The notes beneath the pieces were generated by a model. That model made no database searches. It was not told where the DNA came from and worked only from the letters and a program-made list of their open reading frames with translations. Below are positions 47,547 through 59,296 of a stretch of 64,000 nucleotides of DNA, in pieces. The stretch lies in assembly GCF_019059575.1 (NCBI RefSeq), contig NW_024882741.1:62001-126000 (forward strand), read 5' to 3'. This stretch comes from Amphibalanus amphitrite. Taxonomy: Eukaryota > Arthropoda > Thecostraca > Balanomorpha > Balanidae. Each line of letters opens with the position of its first letter. Within the stretch, counting starts at the first letter, position 1. The translations under genes were made by a program, and so were the position numbers.

Positions 47547-49289
47547 ACGGTGACCTGCGGCGTCAGATTTCCAATCCATCAGCAGAGTCCGCAACTCTCG
47601 GCGGGGGCGGGGGCGGGGAGCCACCTTTCGCCTACGACCTTCCAGTCCTAATTAATTTCCTAGGGGAACTCCTCCCCGCTGAAATGACACGCGTCGCCTG
47701 TGACCGTCTGTTAGACGTCGTGGCCGTCGCGGGCGAGCGTTTCTTCGCTACATTAGCTGCCTCCCTGTCCTAGAATGACCGGATCCGTCTCTGTCTTACC
47801 ACGGTCGCCGCTCGGTGGACCGTCGGCGGATCAATAAAACGATCAGCGGATGGCCACACGGGCCGTGGCGGTCATCAGGCGCTGACGACGTCGGCTGCAG
47901 CGAACGGTATTATTTGTCGTTTGCTGTGGATATTGTCCGCCTTTTGAGGCGCGCTGTTTAGTTTATGTGTTGTGAAGTTAATATGGGCGATTCTTGTCGT
48001 ATATTTGATCTCTTTGATTTTCACGACATTGGGTTAATGCATTTGCATTAGAACTTTGACAATACAGCCACGGCTACGAGATAGTAAAATACAGAGTTAC
48101 GAACTACGATAGTGGCACGGATCGTGGCCATCTGTGGAACGGGCAGTCACAGGTGCGACTACTGAACCTCGCCCCACAGCTGTGGCACGCCACGCACAAG
48201 TAAGGGACGCCTTTGTGCAAAGGCAGCGTGTGTGGGGACGGGGAGGGGTCTGTCACGCTGACAGTGCGTCAGACATTGGCTCATATACTCTCCCTGGCTG
48301 GTAGTATCCCGGTATTCTCTGGTACTCGCTCGCCTTGCTCTCTTTATGAGTGGTGCTCCACTTCTATTGCACAATGCTGAGGACATCTGATATATACGCA
48401 GCTCCGTAATCTGGTTATGTAAGCTGGAAACATGTCAGCCCTTCTCGGGAACGCTCTCGAGTCGCTGGCTACACCGAGACGATGTGGTAATGATTGGCAT
48501 TGGCAAAGGCTCCATTACGGTGATTATTTCATTGAGTGGCTAGACCGGCAATCGGCTATATTTTATTATAAAATAAAAATGTACTTCTCCGCTGCAACAC
48601 GCAACTCTGAATCAGATCTGACATAATACCTGGAACAAGACACTGAATTATGAGATTACGCATATCAGAAAGCACAACGTATACCTTATATCTGTGCTTA
48701 GTTTGTCGATGTTTATGATTCAATAGTTTTTTTTTTTGTTTTTAACGGGCGATGCCACGACGTCAGCGCCTCTTGCTCCGTAGTTTGGAAGCCCCGTTGC
48801 TAAACAAAATTCACTGTTATTGCTCACTGTCTCAGCGGCGTAGCATTGAACACATCGCAAAAACTGCAGAGTCCAGCCTGCATATTTCGACACTAGTGTT
48901 TGACCTTCAAGGCAGATGTGACAAGTTTGTGACTGCTCCCTTTCATCACGCGTGAGCTAACTTCTTTCAGGCGAGAGACTGGACGAAATACGCTGTTTTA
49001 GCAGCTTGTATTTTGCCAATAAAAACTAGTCAGCCAAAAAAGGTTTTGTTTGTTCGTAGCTTGTAGGACAGAAACACTGAAAGCAATTTGCTACGTCTGA
49101 GCGTTTCGGTTCAAGGTGCTTCCGATGTATTAAGCCCAGTAAACTTTGTGCATTGAGACTCCACATCCAATGGCGGAGGCAAATGGAGGCTGTACTTGCT
49201 GTTCATTGTGCTCTATACTGGACTTGCCGTGTTGTTTGCCTCCGTTTTAGCTATGCTATCCTTATGTCCTGATGTGCTGTCCCTCTGAG

Positions 49290-49790
49290 GCGCTCCCTCT
49301 GCGACCTGTGTGATCTGTGAGTTGTGAGCCACTGTTGAGCTCCCAGAGCCGCGGGCTGCCTGCCATGTCGGATCTTCTGTGAGCTGTGAGCTCTGAGTCT
49401 CTGTTGAGCCATGAGCCACTGCTACGCTGTGAGCCACTGTGGAGCTGTGAGCTGTGAGCCTCTGTAGCGCTGTGAGCGTCCATGAGCCGTGAGCCACTGC
49501 CAAGCTGTGAGCTGTGAGCCACTGCTGAGCTGTGAGCCATCGTTGAACTGCAGGGCCACTCTTGGGGTGTGAGCTGTGGACCGCTGTTGAGCTCTGAGTC
49601 GCTGTTGAACTCTGAGCCACTGCTAAGCTGTGAGCCGCTGTGTGAGCTGTGAGCCGCTGTGTGAGCTGTGGGCTGTGAGTCTGTTGAGTCGTGAGCCACT
49701 GCTAAGCTGTGAGCCACTGTGGAGCTGTGAGCTGTGAGCCACTGTTTGGCTGTAAGCCTCTGTCGGCTGTCTGAGCCTCAGACTGCCTGC
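49290..49790 (+). repeat. GAGCTGTGAGCCACTG minisatellite, about 500 bp
   Basis: Units of about 15-33 bases built from GAGCTGTGAGC and CACTGCTAAGC or CACTGTTGAGC cover 500 bases. The complementary strand reads as Ala-His-Ser-Ser-Val repeats in long frames, which are repeat artefacts. Confidence 0.85.
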
Positions 49791-50745
49791 CGTCGGCTAG
49801 CTGTTTGGTTGATCGATCGGTGGGCTGGCGGCACCGGATAACGCTTATTGTCGCGGTCGGACGGACGGACGGCCGGACAGCTGTACTGAACGGGACTCCA
49901 CGTACGGGTCGTAAGGTCGTACGGGTGGTCAGATGATTGGTCAGCTGGACGGGTTTTAGGCTCGATTCATAAGTCGCACGGTCATACATACAGTTGCACG
50001 GCTGGTCGAAAGGTCGGTCCAACCCCGTCAGAGACGTAGACCTTCGACCGCAGGAGTCTCTGAGCCCTCGCATGCTACCCGTGCAGTCATGTAGGAATGT
50101 TCAATAATCGACCGACGGTCAGCACAGCGCCAACGGTCGAAGGCGACAGACCAACGGACGGACGGACGGAGGGGTCGCTCTGCTCCGACTGACCCGCCGT
50201 CTGACCGCTGCAGTAGTGTCGAAATCGACACAGCCACTGTGGCGAAACAATGTCGAATTTACACTACAGACGCGTCTTTGTTGTGCATTTGCTAGCGTCT
50301 CGGCATGGTGTCTCGGGTAGTGTTAGATCGAGAACCACGTACGGATGAGCTGGGTGTAGACGAAACACACGCCAACACGGACCCGATTCGGGCCGAATAC
50401 AGACTATGCGTGAATTGCAGAGTACAAAGCGCACCGCCCGCCCGCGCACGAATCACTTGATGTAGCGTGCAAATGCGTGCACTACGCGCAGCGTGCCACT
50501 GTAGATCACCAACCTACTTATTTCGGATTATATAAAGAGCACACTGACATGCTCCAGTCACTGAGCATCATACGGAATAGTAATGTGATTCGGATGTGCC
50601 AGTGATCACATAGCGGTTAACAGTTCGCATTACGTAAACAAATACTATCAGCTGGGCGGGGGAGGGCAGGGATGGTCTGCCTCTTGCCTCAGTGGATTCA
50701 GCTATATCCTAGAATTGGCACCGAGAGGGCTGACGGCAGCATGAT

Positions 50746-50810
50746 TGGTCCGTGACAGAGTCGTGACTGGTTCGTGACTGGTCCGTGACTAGTCCGTGAT
50801 CGGTGCAGTC
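50746..50810 (+). repeat. GTCCGTGACTG tandem repeat
   Basis: Five to six units of about 10-11 bases (GGTCCGTGACT and variants). Confidence 0.7.
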
Positions 50811-52544
50811 AGCTGAACTCAGGCTCTCAGCCGGCCGTGAGGGGTGGAGCTGCAGTGTCGCCCACGCTGGTCCATAAGGAGCGACGGGCAGAGCTCCGTT
50901 TGGAGAGAACCGATGACTTCGCGGTATTTCACACCGTCATCAAACGCTCACATGCATATTGCTAGTTCGTGGATTTATACGGCCCAAATAAGCAGGCGTG
51001 TAGTCTGTGCCCGATTGCATAAGCTACCACTTGATTTGGTGACTGCTTTCTGCAACTGTCTTCATTATGTGAGTTGCGACATAGGTACAGGATACACTAT
51101 GCGCAGTGGTTTTCATGGTCTGGTCCTGAAGTGCGCATAACCTCTCTCCGTCGATTAGGGCCTGAGACGCCGCAAACAGACGCGGTAAGGCGTTCGCTCT
51201 CAGAGCCGTATCTCTGCGCATTCAATCAATTAGCAGTTTCGTCCCAACCGCGCCACATTAGTTGATCTGATGCCCAGGTGGCTCGCCCAGACTCGCCTGT
51301 CAATATTGTGATTGGCTCCGTCACTGTTTGCGTGCTGTCAATCGGCACGGCACACATGTGCTCAGAACAGAGCTGTCCTGCGCTTCGCGACACCATGTCG
51401 TGCCTGAGTTGGTGAGTGTGACGTTGCAAGAATGAACTCATGATGATATCCGGTCCAGCAGCGTAGTATAGGCGTGAAGTTTCGTGGTGCAATGCTATGA
51501 ATGCAGGCTATTGAAATTGTAAATAAACTGTTTCGTGTTTGCATCTTTTGGTAGTCATGAGTTCTGAGGGTTTAGCCGTCGCGCTGTTGGCATGTCGTTG
51601 ATTAGGAAATGATGAATACTTTTCACATTTGCGACGTTTTGAAGCAATGTTGAACCTCATGCTTGAACAAAAACCAAGGCAATAATCAAAGGAGGCTAAA
51701 TCTGTCACATCATTTGTAGAAAGAATTGGTATGGCTAGAAGCACCTGACACTTAAATAACTAATTCAAATATTATTTATTTGCTTCAAAAATTGTTTCTT
51801 CACGAATCTCCAAATCCCAGAAATACTAGAGGCTGTATTGTGAATGACGTGCATCAACTTACCTCGCCTCAATAAGGCGTTCTTGCCAATGTATAGTAAA
51901 AGCATATCCCTGAGATGTTTCCATAACTGGTCCGCTGATTTAAATAACATCTGCATTGGGTTTGCAGTTCGCTGGCGTCCCGCCTCGGTTCCAGAAATTC
52001 AGTAACTGCGATTGAATGCAGCTGGGGTCTGAATGGACTCTTGATTTAATTTAGCTGTGATCGGAATAGTTCGAATACTCGGAATAATGGAGACCGTCTC
52101 GTCAGACTTGAGGAAATGCAGTGCGGGGTTTAGAAGGACTTAATAGTTCGCTAAGTTGGGACGTGTGGCCAGAAGTCATTTCCGCGTATTCAAACCTGCA
52201 AAATGCTTTTCCGGTTCCAAACTGTTCCAGTAGTTTCTGGCTGAACACATCAGCTCAAATGTCTCACGATGATTACTTCTGCTCTGTTCCTTTCGAGCAC
52301 CCTCTCCACTCAAATTCCACCCTCGATTGCGCAACCATCTGGCATAGCTCACCAGTTCCTCACTCACTTCCGTGTCGGAGGCCGCAGTTGGCCCTCACCC
52401 AGCGGACGCCGGTCAAGTTCACGGGCGCCGGAGGTGTGCGCTCGCCGGAGCTGGCGGCGCAGGAGGAATTTGGCAGCTCCGTCCTGCAAACCGGTCTAGG
52501 CAAGCAGCGCCGCGCTGCTGACCAGCGGGAGAGCCCCGCTCGCC

Positions 52545-52605
52545 CTCCCACGGGAGAGCCCCGCTCGCCTCCCACGGGAGAGCCCCGCTCGCCCTCCCAC
52601 GGGGT
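52545..52605 (+). repeat. 24-bp tandem repeat, about 2.6 units
   Basis: CCCACGGGAGAGCCCCGCTC is repeated with 23-24 base spacing. It gives a Pro/Arg/Ser pseudo-repeat in an open frame that I do not call. Confidence 0.7.
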
Positions 52606-55149
52606 GTGACGCAGCGAGGTCCCGCAGCGAACAGAGAATTGCTGACCATCGCGAGACGGGAATGGGCAGCGCTGGGCAGCCCGAAAGGCGCGACAGAGGG
52701 GTTGATTGAGATGCCAGTGAATTTAACGGTGCCTAGTTTCCTGAGCTTTGCATAGTGGTTCAGGCAGTAAGCGATTTGTTATCCTTGACTGATACGATTA
52801 TCCACGTCGTTGGGGATAAATGGTGCCAATCTCATAGTGCCAGTATCTGGGTGAAAATTTCGTCCTTTGCTACCACGGCTGTTGAGCTACACAAAATACA
52901 TCGTTCAAGCCGACTGCACAGATCACTCAGTCAACCTACGGGCCTCCTACACGTTCGCTCCATATGAACTGCAACGTCACCTGCCACCTGGCTGCCCGCA
53001 TTGTACCGTCCCTTCTCGCTCACAACAACACTGGCCGCGGGCGAGCCTTCGGAACGGAGCGAGCGGTGCCGCTGGCCCGACCGAGGGAGCGGCCCGGTAC
53101 TGGGCGGCTCAGGAGCGGCTCCAAGGTCCCGGGCAGTCTGGGAAGTGACACCGGCTCGTTATGCAGCCGGCCGAGCCGCCACCTAGTCGTGCAGAGGCGG
53201 CCGATTAGTGCCGGAGCGGGCCGGGCGAAATGGGACTGGCTGGCAAGGTGGGGCTAGATCGGCGCGAGCTAGGAACTTCGGGTAACAAACGGTCAATGGA
53301 TTGGTTCGTGGAATGGCTGGACTGAGTCACCCTAGATTCTGCAGGTATGAAAAATGAGGAATTGAGACGGCCAGCCCTGGGGCTGACAAAGGCTTGGGGT
53401 GGCCCATTGTGAACAGCTGTGATGCCACGTGGCACCACACAGGGACAGTCAGACCTCTGCGTGGCCCGCATTACTGCAGGAGGGCTTCGCCGGCTCCCGC
53501 GAGGCACACCCCTCCCCTCCCTCCCCGTCCCTCCCACCGCGACACGCGCGACGCGACGACAGCTGGAGGGCCCCACGGCGGGTTTGCTGCCGCCCCCCCC
53601 CCCCCACAGCACGTGCTGCGCCCGGCTCTGTTCCGCCCCAGCCGGTACCAAGGCCGCCGGCGCCGCCCGCAGCCGCTGCGGCCTGCCGCAGAGACCTGCC
53701 GTGAGACCCACTGTGGGCGACTGCAGGGCGGAGACCTCCTGTGGTCTCCACCCCTCCTCTGGCCTCCCACGTGGTCTCTTCTCTGCCTGTTGGGTGATTC
53801 AGTCACCGCAGGGCGGCACCCGACGTCTCTCGGGTCGGGTCGGGTCAGGTCATAGTGCGTTACTTTCACTGCCGGTCGACGATGCCGTCATCGGCGGACA
53901 GGTGGATGAGTGCCGTCATCGCCACCACAGCCACCACCACCGCCAAGACTCGGGCGCCAGATGGTGTGCGGCGGTGTGTAACGCGCCCAGCGCGCTTGCC
54001 TGAGGTTAGGTAACGCGTCCCTTTCCGCCTGGCCGAGCCTGCCGGCGAGCGGTGGTGGCGTTGCGGGGAGGCGTTACCTCAGAAGGCTCTGAGGATATGT
54101 GGGCTGGACTTCAGGTGAATAGTGCGCCTGTCCAGCATTGCTCACGACTTGTTATGGCGGAACATTCGCTTGGTCCACAGTCTGTATTTTGTCCTTATTG
54201 TGCGTGTTGCCAACAGGAAAACAAAATTTAGCTTAGAAAGTTGGCAAGAGCTCTTAGAGATGGCCGGAATGGCTTGCTCCTGCGCACATAACTCAGTAAC
54301 ATGTTTTCTAGCACGACTTATAAATCTGCAGTACGGGCTATGCAATCATGAGCCGTCAGAAATGGGCTAAATTAACAATTACCTTTGACCTTTGCAATGC
54401 CACTTGAAAGCAGACAAACGTAAATGAAAAGGCCATATAATGTTACCTGGAAGTGCATAATCCTGAATTATCTTTACAATATCTAGATCAATGCCTCATA
54501 TGTCTGGCTTCTGAAGCATTCTGCTGACTTTGACGCGAGCCGATTTCCACTGCTCCCGGCTCGAGACTGAAAGACTCCATTGAAGTCTTCAAAGTTCTCT
54601 CTGGCTTCAATTACTTTCTTCTTTGTCTCCTTCAGAAGTACTGGTCTCGTTTGCCCTTCTTGGACTCTGAACCGTCTCTCCATGTTTCCATCGAGCTCTT
54701 TCGATTGATTTTCAGCCCGAGAACGCCACCGATCTCCACAGCCTTTGTCACGGTCAGCCGCTGCTTGGGGGGGGGGGGGGGGCACGCACCGGCGCTCGCC
54801 AATTACTCCGACACTGAGCGGATTGTGCAAGGCACTCATGCACGCATTCACAACAGGGCACTCGAGCGGGGAGAATGCGGCCTCCGAGTGGGAATTCGGA
54901 GGTCTTGCCCACCAGCAGGGCGTCCGAGTCTGTGCTATATGGCCAAGAACCGCGAAACAAGGCGCCGTTTAGGCGTTGCGTCAGTTTGTGAGAGACATCC
55001 GAGATGCATTTACTTTCGTTGGAACCGGGTCGATTAAATTTATGCTAGCCGTGTATTCCCATGTGCTATCTCAGCGTATATTGAAATTAAATGAACTCTG
55101 CAGTGTCTTACGATAGCCCCTCGAGTCCTTGCGCTGAGATAGTCTTCCC

Positions 55150-55390
55150 GGGAACTCATGTCATGCGGTACAGTCTGCCTCACAGGCAGGCGTGTCGTGC
55201 GGTGCAGTTTATCCCCGGGACGCCGTGTCTTGCAGTACAGTCTACCTCACAGGTGCCGTGTCTTGCGGTTCAGTCTAGCTAACAGGTGCCGTGTCTTGCG
55301 GCTCAGTCTACCTCACAGGCGCCGTGCCTTGCGGTACAGTCTACCTCACAGGAGCCGTGTCTTGCGGTATAGTCTATCTCCCGGAAAGTG
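55150..55390 (+). repeat. 33-bp minisatellite (GCGGTACAGTCTACCTCACAG), about seven units
   Basis: Units of about 33 bases carry TTGCGGTACAGTCTACCTCA followed by a CAGGNGCCGTGTC spacer. The unit is a multiple of three, so frames stay open across it on both strands. A short relative lies at 24739-24835. Confidence 0.8.
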
Positions 55391-56686
55391 TCGTTATCCT
55401 GCGATGCAATCGATGTAGTTGAGAGATTATCTGGTGACTCGTAGGCCACAGGAGCCGTGCTAAGCATATTGTAATATGGCTTTAGGGAAAGAAGACACAT
55501 ACCTGTTCTTCGTCTATAAAGTTGCACGTTGTGTTCCATATTTCCCCTAAAACATATGTGTAGTGATCATATTGCAAGTTCTCAGGTGCATTGCTTGGCA
55601 TGAGCACTCTCGACAAGTCCAGCTTAAATGATGTAGCAAACAGGGTTTTAATTATATGCATTTTCTTCTTATTCACAATTAAGTGCCATCAATAAAGAAA
55701 AGACAATCAAGCAATCAAGCGCATTAAAAAGTAAGCCAATATAGAAAAGCCATCCACATTCTCTCGATACATTTACCTCTCAAGCAGAGGCTGCTATCCT
55801 CGCCGTGGCGCCTCCCAAAGACCCGGAGCCTGCTGTGAGCCCTGCTGACCTTGTGAGGTGCCGGCTGCCGGTGACCGGTGCAGGGACAGGGGCTCCGTCT
55901 CAGGCCAGTTCCATGGGCCGAGCCGTGCCCCCCCCCCCCCTCTACTGCAGACTGTATCCGCTCGGACCGACCTTGGTACCGCCTCTGTTGTATTTGGCTG
56001 GCCTCCTGCAGGTATTAGCATATGTATGTTCCTGGTTATGTGAGTGGCCGATCGGACCCAGGCCGTGAACTCGGTTCAGTCTGCTGAGAGAAGCGTGTTA
56101 TACCCAGTCAGCAACTTTTGATACACGGCCATATACATCGACAGTGATTAGAGCTGTTCTGATTGAATTCCGGATTTTGTCATTCTAAGGTAGGCGGATC
56201 GAAGAGCTGTATCCGTTTACACTCTAACACACCGACTAACTCAACTTTTTCATCCAGTGGTAACCGAACCTACATTTTTATACATAACTTGGTGAAGGCT
56301 TACTAGTTAGTAAGCCAATATGCCCGGCGTCTTCGAGAGCGTCACAGTACGAGGCTTGAGGTTTCGTCAGCCCGAGTCAGTTGCTGCGTGGGACTTTCCC
56401 TCGTGGAACCGCTATACATCGTCTCCTCCAGGAGATGCTATATTTGCTCTGCGAATGTCCCCGGCCGGAAATAGTTAGCAGCGCCCTGTAGTGCTCCCGG
56501 ATCTGATCAGACCCAGCTCAGTCAGCAGCTGGTTTGAGTAAGCCCGGCTCGGGATCCACACCACTGTGATTACGGTTGGTATCTGTCGCTGAGGCCCCAG
56601 AGGTGCCACCGCACGCACCGCGCAGCTTCTCTGCTCGGTGCGAGGAGGCGAGGATTATTGATTAGATGTGGGAGCACATTGCAGGG

Positions 56687-56995
56687 CACGGGGCATCCTC
56701 GTGTTGCCAAAGACTGTGACGCACGCGGTGGAAACTGCGAAGATGCTGGAAATGATGATGCTACTCTACACAGTCTTTGCAACACGGGGCATCCTCGTGT
56801 TGCAAATACTGTGACGGTGAGAACTGGGAAGATGCTGAAAATGATGGTGCTACTCTACACAGTCTTTGCAACACGGGGCATCCTCGTGTTGCAAAGACTG
56901 CGACGGTGATCTTCCCAGTCCAGCATCTTCCCAGTTCCCATGCATGGGAACTGGGAAGATGCTGGAAATGATGGTGCTACTCTTCCCCCGGAGTT
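56687..56995 (+). repeat. About 90-96-bp tandem repeat ending in a palindromic unit
   Basis: CACGGGGCATCCTCGTGTTG starts units at 56687, 56783 and 56872. Each continues with a GAAGATGCTG and ATGATGGTGCTACTC section. The third unit is interrupted by an inverted segment that creates a perfect 46-base palindrome at 56920-56965, after which the direct unit resumes. Confidence 0.8.
56920..56965. repeat. Perfect 46-base palindrome
   Basis: The centre is ATGCAT and each arm is 23 bases, beginning CCAGCATCTTCCCAG. There are no mismatches and no spacer. Without a spacer it would extrude as a cruciform and could be unstable. It arose within the tandem repeat, since each arm is part of the repeat unit. 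Confidence 0.9.
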
Positions 56996-57676
56996 GTGTG
57001 TGAATGAGCCACGTGATGTAACGCACCGTGCCGTATCATTCTCCAGTCCCAGTGGAGCACATTTGATGACGCAATAAGCGCGGCGCCGAATGTCACTTTT
57101 TCGCCGCCTTCGTGCGGATCTCAATGTCAGGCGTACCACGCTGTGCCATTCGTGCGCCGTCCGGGCACACGGTGGCACCGCGTGCCAGGAGGCTCCTTCG
57201 TACCACTCGTTAGAACGCGTCATCTCAGTGATCTATGGCCTCCAAAAACTTACCACGTCGCAGGACTATGCGTAAAATTGCATAATTCATGCTGATGATA
57301 TGTACATTTTGCAGCTTCATATTTTAAATGTACCTGCCATTATCTTTATTGTTGCCAGTTCGCATGCGCCTCATCCTTTGTTATTCAAAATATACCGCAG
57401 TTTGAACTGTGTTGACCCTAGTAGGTATGACCTATGTTTTAATGTTATGCACATTGCCTTTTACCGTTATTGTAGCAGATAACATTATTTTTCGCTTATA
57501 TTTTTTTATGCTTGCATGCATTGCATAGCTATGAAGGAAGTGAAAGTACATAATTATAAGCTGAAGTGGTAATTTAACGAAGAAATGCTGCGCCACCTCA
57601 ATGAACGCTTTCAGTTCCGTTTCGAGACGTTCACCCCCACATATCTGACAGTTCCACCTCTCCTCCCGTTCTGCAG

Positions 57677-57812
57677 GCGACTCGCTGGTGACCGTGTTCT
57701 TCAGGAAACAGCAGGGTGAGGACCTGGCCGACCTGGTAGACAGGGGCTTCGACATCTGGATGCAGCTGACGCCCGGCAGACGCGTCACATTCTCAGTCGA
57801 GAAGCTGAACAG
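57677..57812 (+). CDS. gol: Goliath-type E3 ligase, exon 2 (end of PA domain)
   Basis: The acceptor CTGCAG is preceded by a long pyrimidine tract. The first two bases complete Arg160. The exon encodes residues 161-204: SLVTVFFRKQQGEDLADLV and a strand toward the membrane. These correspond to the last part of the protease-associated domain and the juxtamembrane linker in Goliath/RNF130. It ends in phase 2 at AG/GTGGGT and is completed by exon 3 (Arg205). A 166-residue frame on the opposite strand overlaps it and is a shadow. Conservation of the motif and agreement of phases on both sides make the exon secure. Confidence 0.85.
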
Positions 57813-58263
57813 GTGGGTGTTAGTGGATAGAGACGGAGTCGTGGTCTGCGCTGTTTGGGTTTGGGGTTTACAGGGGTTGGGATGCACAAGGTGTAAGCGA
57901 TGAAATAGATATTGGTAGGCATGTTGAGTCAAATTGTAAATCGTCTTATTTATGTCTTAGTTTCATGCTTATCCAAGTAATTTAGCGTGTAATGTTGTCC
58001 ATAGATATCCAATGCAGATTACAAGTAAAATAAATATGTAGTGTAGGTATCTAAAAGCATTTTGATTCATGCCAAGATAATAATCCCCTATATTTCTCCA
58101 TTACCGTCCGTCCGTATTTACGCATAACCCCACCACTCCCCGCCCCGCCAAGAAGCCCTTCGCTCGGGCCGCAGCTGTGTCTGAGTCACGACCAAAGGTC
58201 ACACCACTCACGTGTGTGCTCGGGCCCGCCGGCTGTGACCTCCCCCCCTCCCCCTTCCCGCAG
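57813..58263 (+). other. Intron 2 of goliath-type gene (451 bp)
   Basis: Donor GTGGGT; acceptor CCCGCAG after a C-rich tract. Nothing else is notable. Confidence 0.8.
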
Positions 58264-58381
58264 GACCTCGGTGCTGTTCGTGTCCATGTCGTTCATCCTG
58301 CTGCTGGTCATATCGCTAGCCTGGCTACTCTTCTATTATGTGCAGCGATTCCGATACATGCACGCCAAGGATCGACTCGCG
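58264..58381 (+). CDS. gol: Goliath-type E3 ligase, exon 3 (transmembrane helix)
   Basis: The exon encodes residues 205-244. Residues about 208-231 are the single transmembrane helix ([20 protein letters not shown] and following), flanked on the cytosolic side by the basic QRFRY segment. SVLFVSMSF before the helix and RFRY-x-x-A-x-DR after it are hallmarks of the Goliath/RNF130/RNF150 group. The helix anchors the ligase, with the PA domain in the lumen and the RING in the cytosol. The exon ends in phase 0 at a consensus donor GTAAGT and is preceded by a C/T-rich acceptor. Confidence 0.9.
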
Positions 58382-59144
58382 GTAAGTTGAAGTGTGCTCG
58401 ATGTGCTGTTTAGGGTTTGTTGTGTGTGCGTTTGGGTTAAAAATCGGGTGCAGGCTTGGTATGGGTGGCGAAACAGTTTGTGGCTAGTACACCTGGCTGC
58501 ATTGACGATTTTTTTAACATGACCTACGCTGTATTCAAGGAACGTCTTGATTTTCACCACAAGCAGCTTCTCTCATAATTGGTCATTTATTCCGGCAATG
58601 TTTTATGTAAACGCTTCAATTATTCCGCATAAGCACAGCAGCCTTCATATGCACTGTGCAATCAGTATCAATAAAGCAAACCTAATGACATGGTTCAGCC
58701 AGGGCAATATTCCTCAAAAGATGGCTACATCACGTGCTCGCCTGCTCCTCTATTGATTCGATGCCCTCCTACGCCGGTCACACATTGATTCTGGCTCCTC
58801 CAGCGCGGTTGGCTCATCGGCGGTGCGCACTAAGACGTGCCGTTTTTCCACGCGGCTCCCAGTCTGGGTACTGCTCCTACAGTATTGATCCGTGTCCTTA
58901 CCCTCTCGGGTGACCTTTTCCAGCCGCTACCGGTTTTCTGAGCTTGGCTTACTTGTTATGTCAAGCTTTTACATCGTCACTCATCGGATAATAACACATT
59001 TGGTCGATATGTTCTTTGGCAAATATGAAATGGGTCAGTTAATTCTCATTCCCATTCAGTTGCAATATCTTGATCCTTACGTGACTCGATCCTGACCCGA
59101 CCCTGACCTACCTCTGACCCGACCGTGACCCTCCTCTCTGCCAG
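58382..59144 (+). other. Intron 3 of goliath-type gene (763 bp)
   Basis: Donor GTAAGT; acceptor CTCTCTGCCAG. The 3' end contains the CTGACC-rich repeat described at 59085-59130. Otherwise no feature. Confidence 0.8.
59085..59130 (+). repeat. CTGACCCGACC short tandem repeat at the intron 3 branch region
   Basis: Four CCTGACC/TCTGACC units of about 10-11 bases lie 15-60 bases before the exon 4 acceptor. Each contains CTGAC, close to the branch-point consensus CTRAY, so several alternative branch sites are available. Confidence 0.6.
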
Positions 59145-59296
59145 CGTCACCTGGTGTCGGCCGCGAGGAAGGCGCTCTCTCGCGTGCCGCTGAGGACCCT
59201 GAAGGTGGACGATGAGCAGCTGGGGGACGCCGAGTGTTGTGCCGTCTGCCTGGAGTCCTACCGCGCCGCCGAGTGTGTCAGGATGCTGCCCTGCAG
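59145..59296 (+). CDS. gol: Goliath-type E3 ligase, exon 4 (first half of RING-H2 finger)
   Basis: The exon encodes residues 245-294 plus two bases. It opens with the cytosolic HLVSAARKALSRVPLRTLK linker and then enters the RING finger. Cys276, Cys279 and Cys294 are ligands 1-3, with the family spacing C-x2-C-x14-C (CAVCLESY...MLPC). The donor GTCAGT splits the codon after LPC in phase 2. The remaining His, His, Cys and Cys ligands should follow in the next exon. I searched the rest of the window by eye and did not find it, so the coding sequence is partial here. Catalytic activity cannot be judged from this half. Confidence 0.88.

Larger units (their letters stand above)
42437..57676 (+). 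other. Intron 1 of goliath-type gene (15.2 kb)
   Basis: It begins GTGAGT and ends in a pyrimidine tract followed by CTGCAG. It contains no full TTAA-flanked element but many minisatellites, described separately. GC-rich patches at 43000-43300 and 53000-54060 give long frames on both strands (up to 194 residues) with Pro/Arg/Ala-rich, non-protein-like content. A pair of X-box motifs with a nearby splice donor lies at 47442-47546. I recognise no nested gene. Confidence 0.8.

Noticed and set aside
49213-49717. 135- and 151-residue Ala/His/Ser repeat proteins on the minus strand
   Set aside because: They are translations of the GAGCTGTGAGCC minisatellite; two registers are equally open.
52121-52609. 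162-residue frame in intron 1
   Set aside because: No recognisable domain; the end is the translation of a 24-bp repeat and there is no splice support.
53419-54003. 194-residue + strand frame and several overlapping frames
   Set aside because: A GC-rich, stop-poor region gives open frames in many registers on both strands. Pro/Arg/Ala-rich content with a poly-C run is not protein-like.
57432-57932. 166-residue minus-strand frame over goliath exon 2
   Set aside because: Antisense shadow; its Thr/Gln-rich part and AT-rich tail show no domain.
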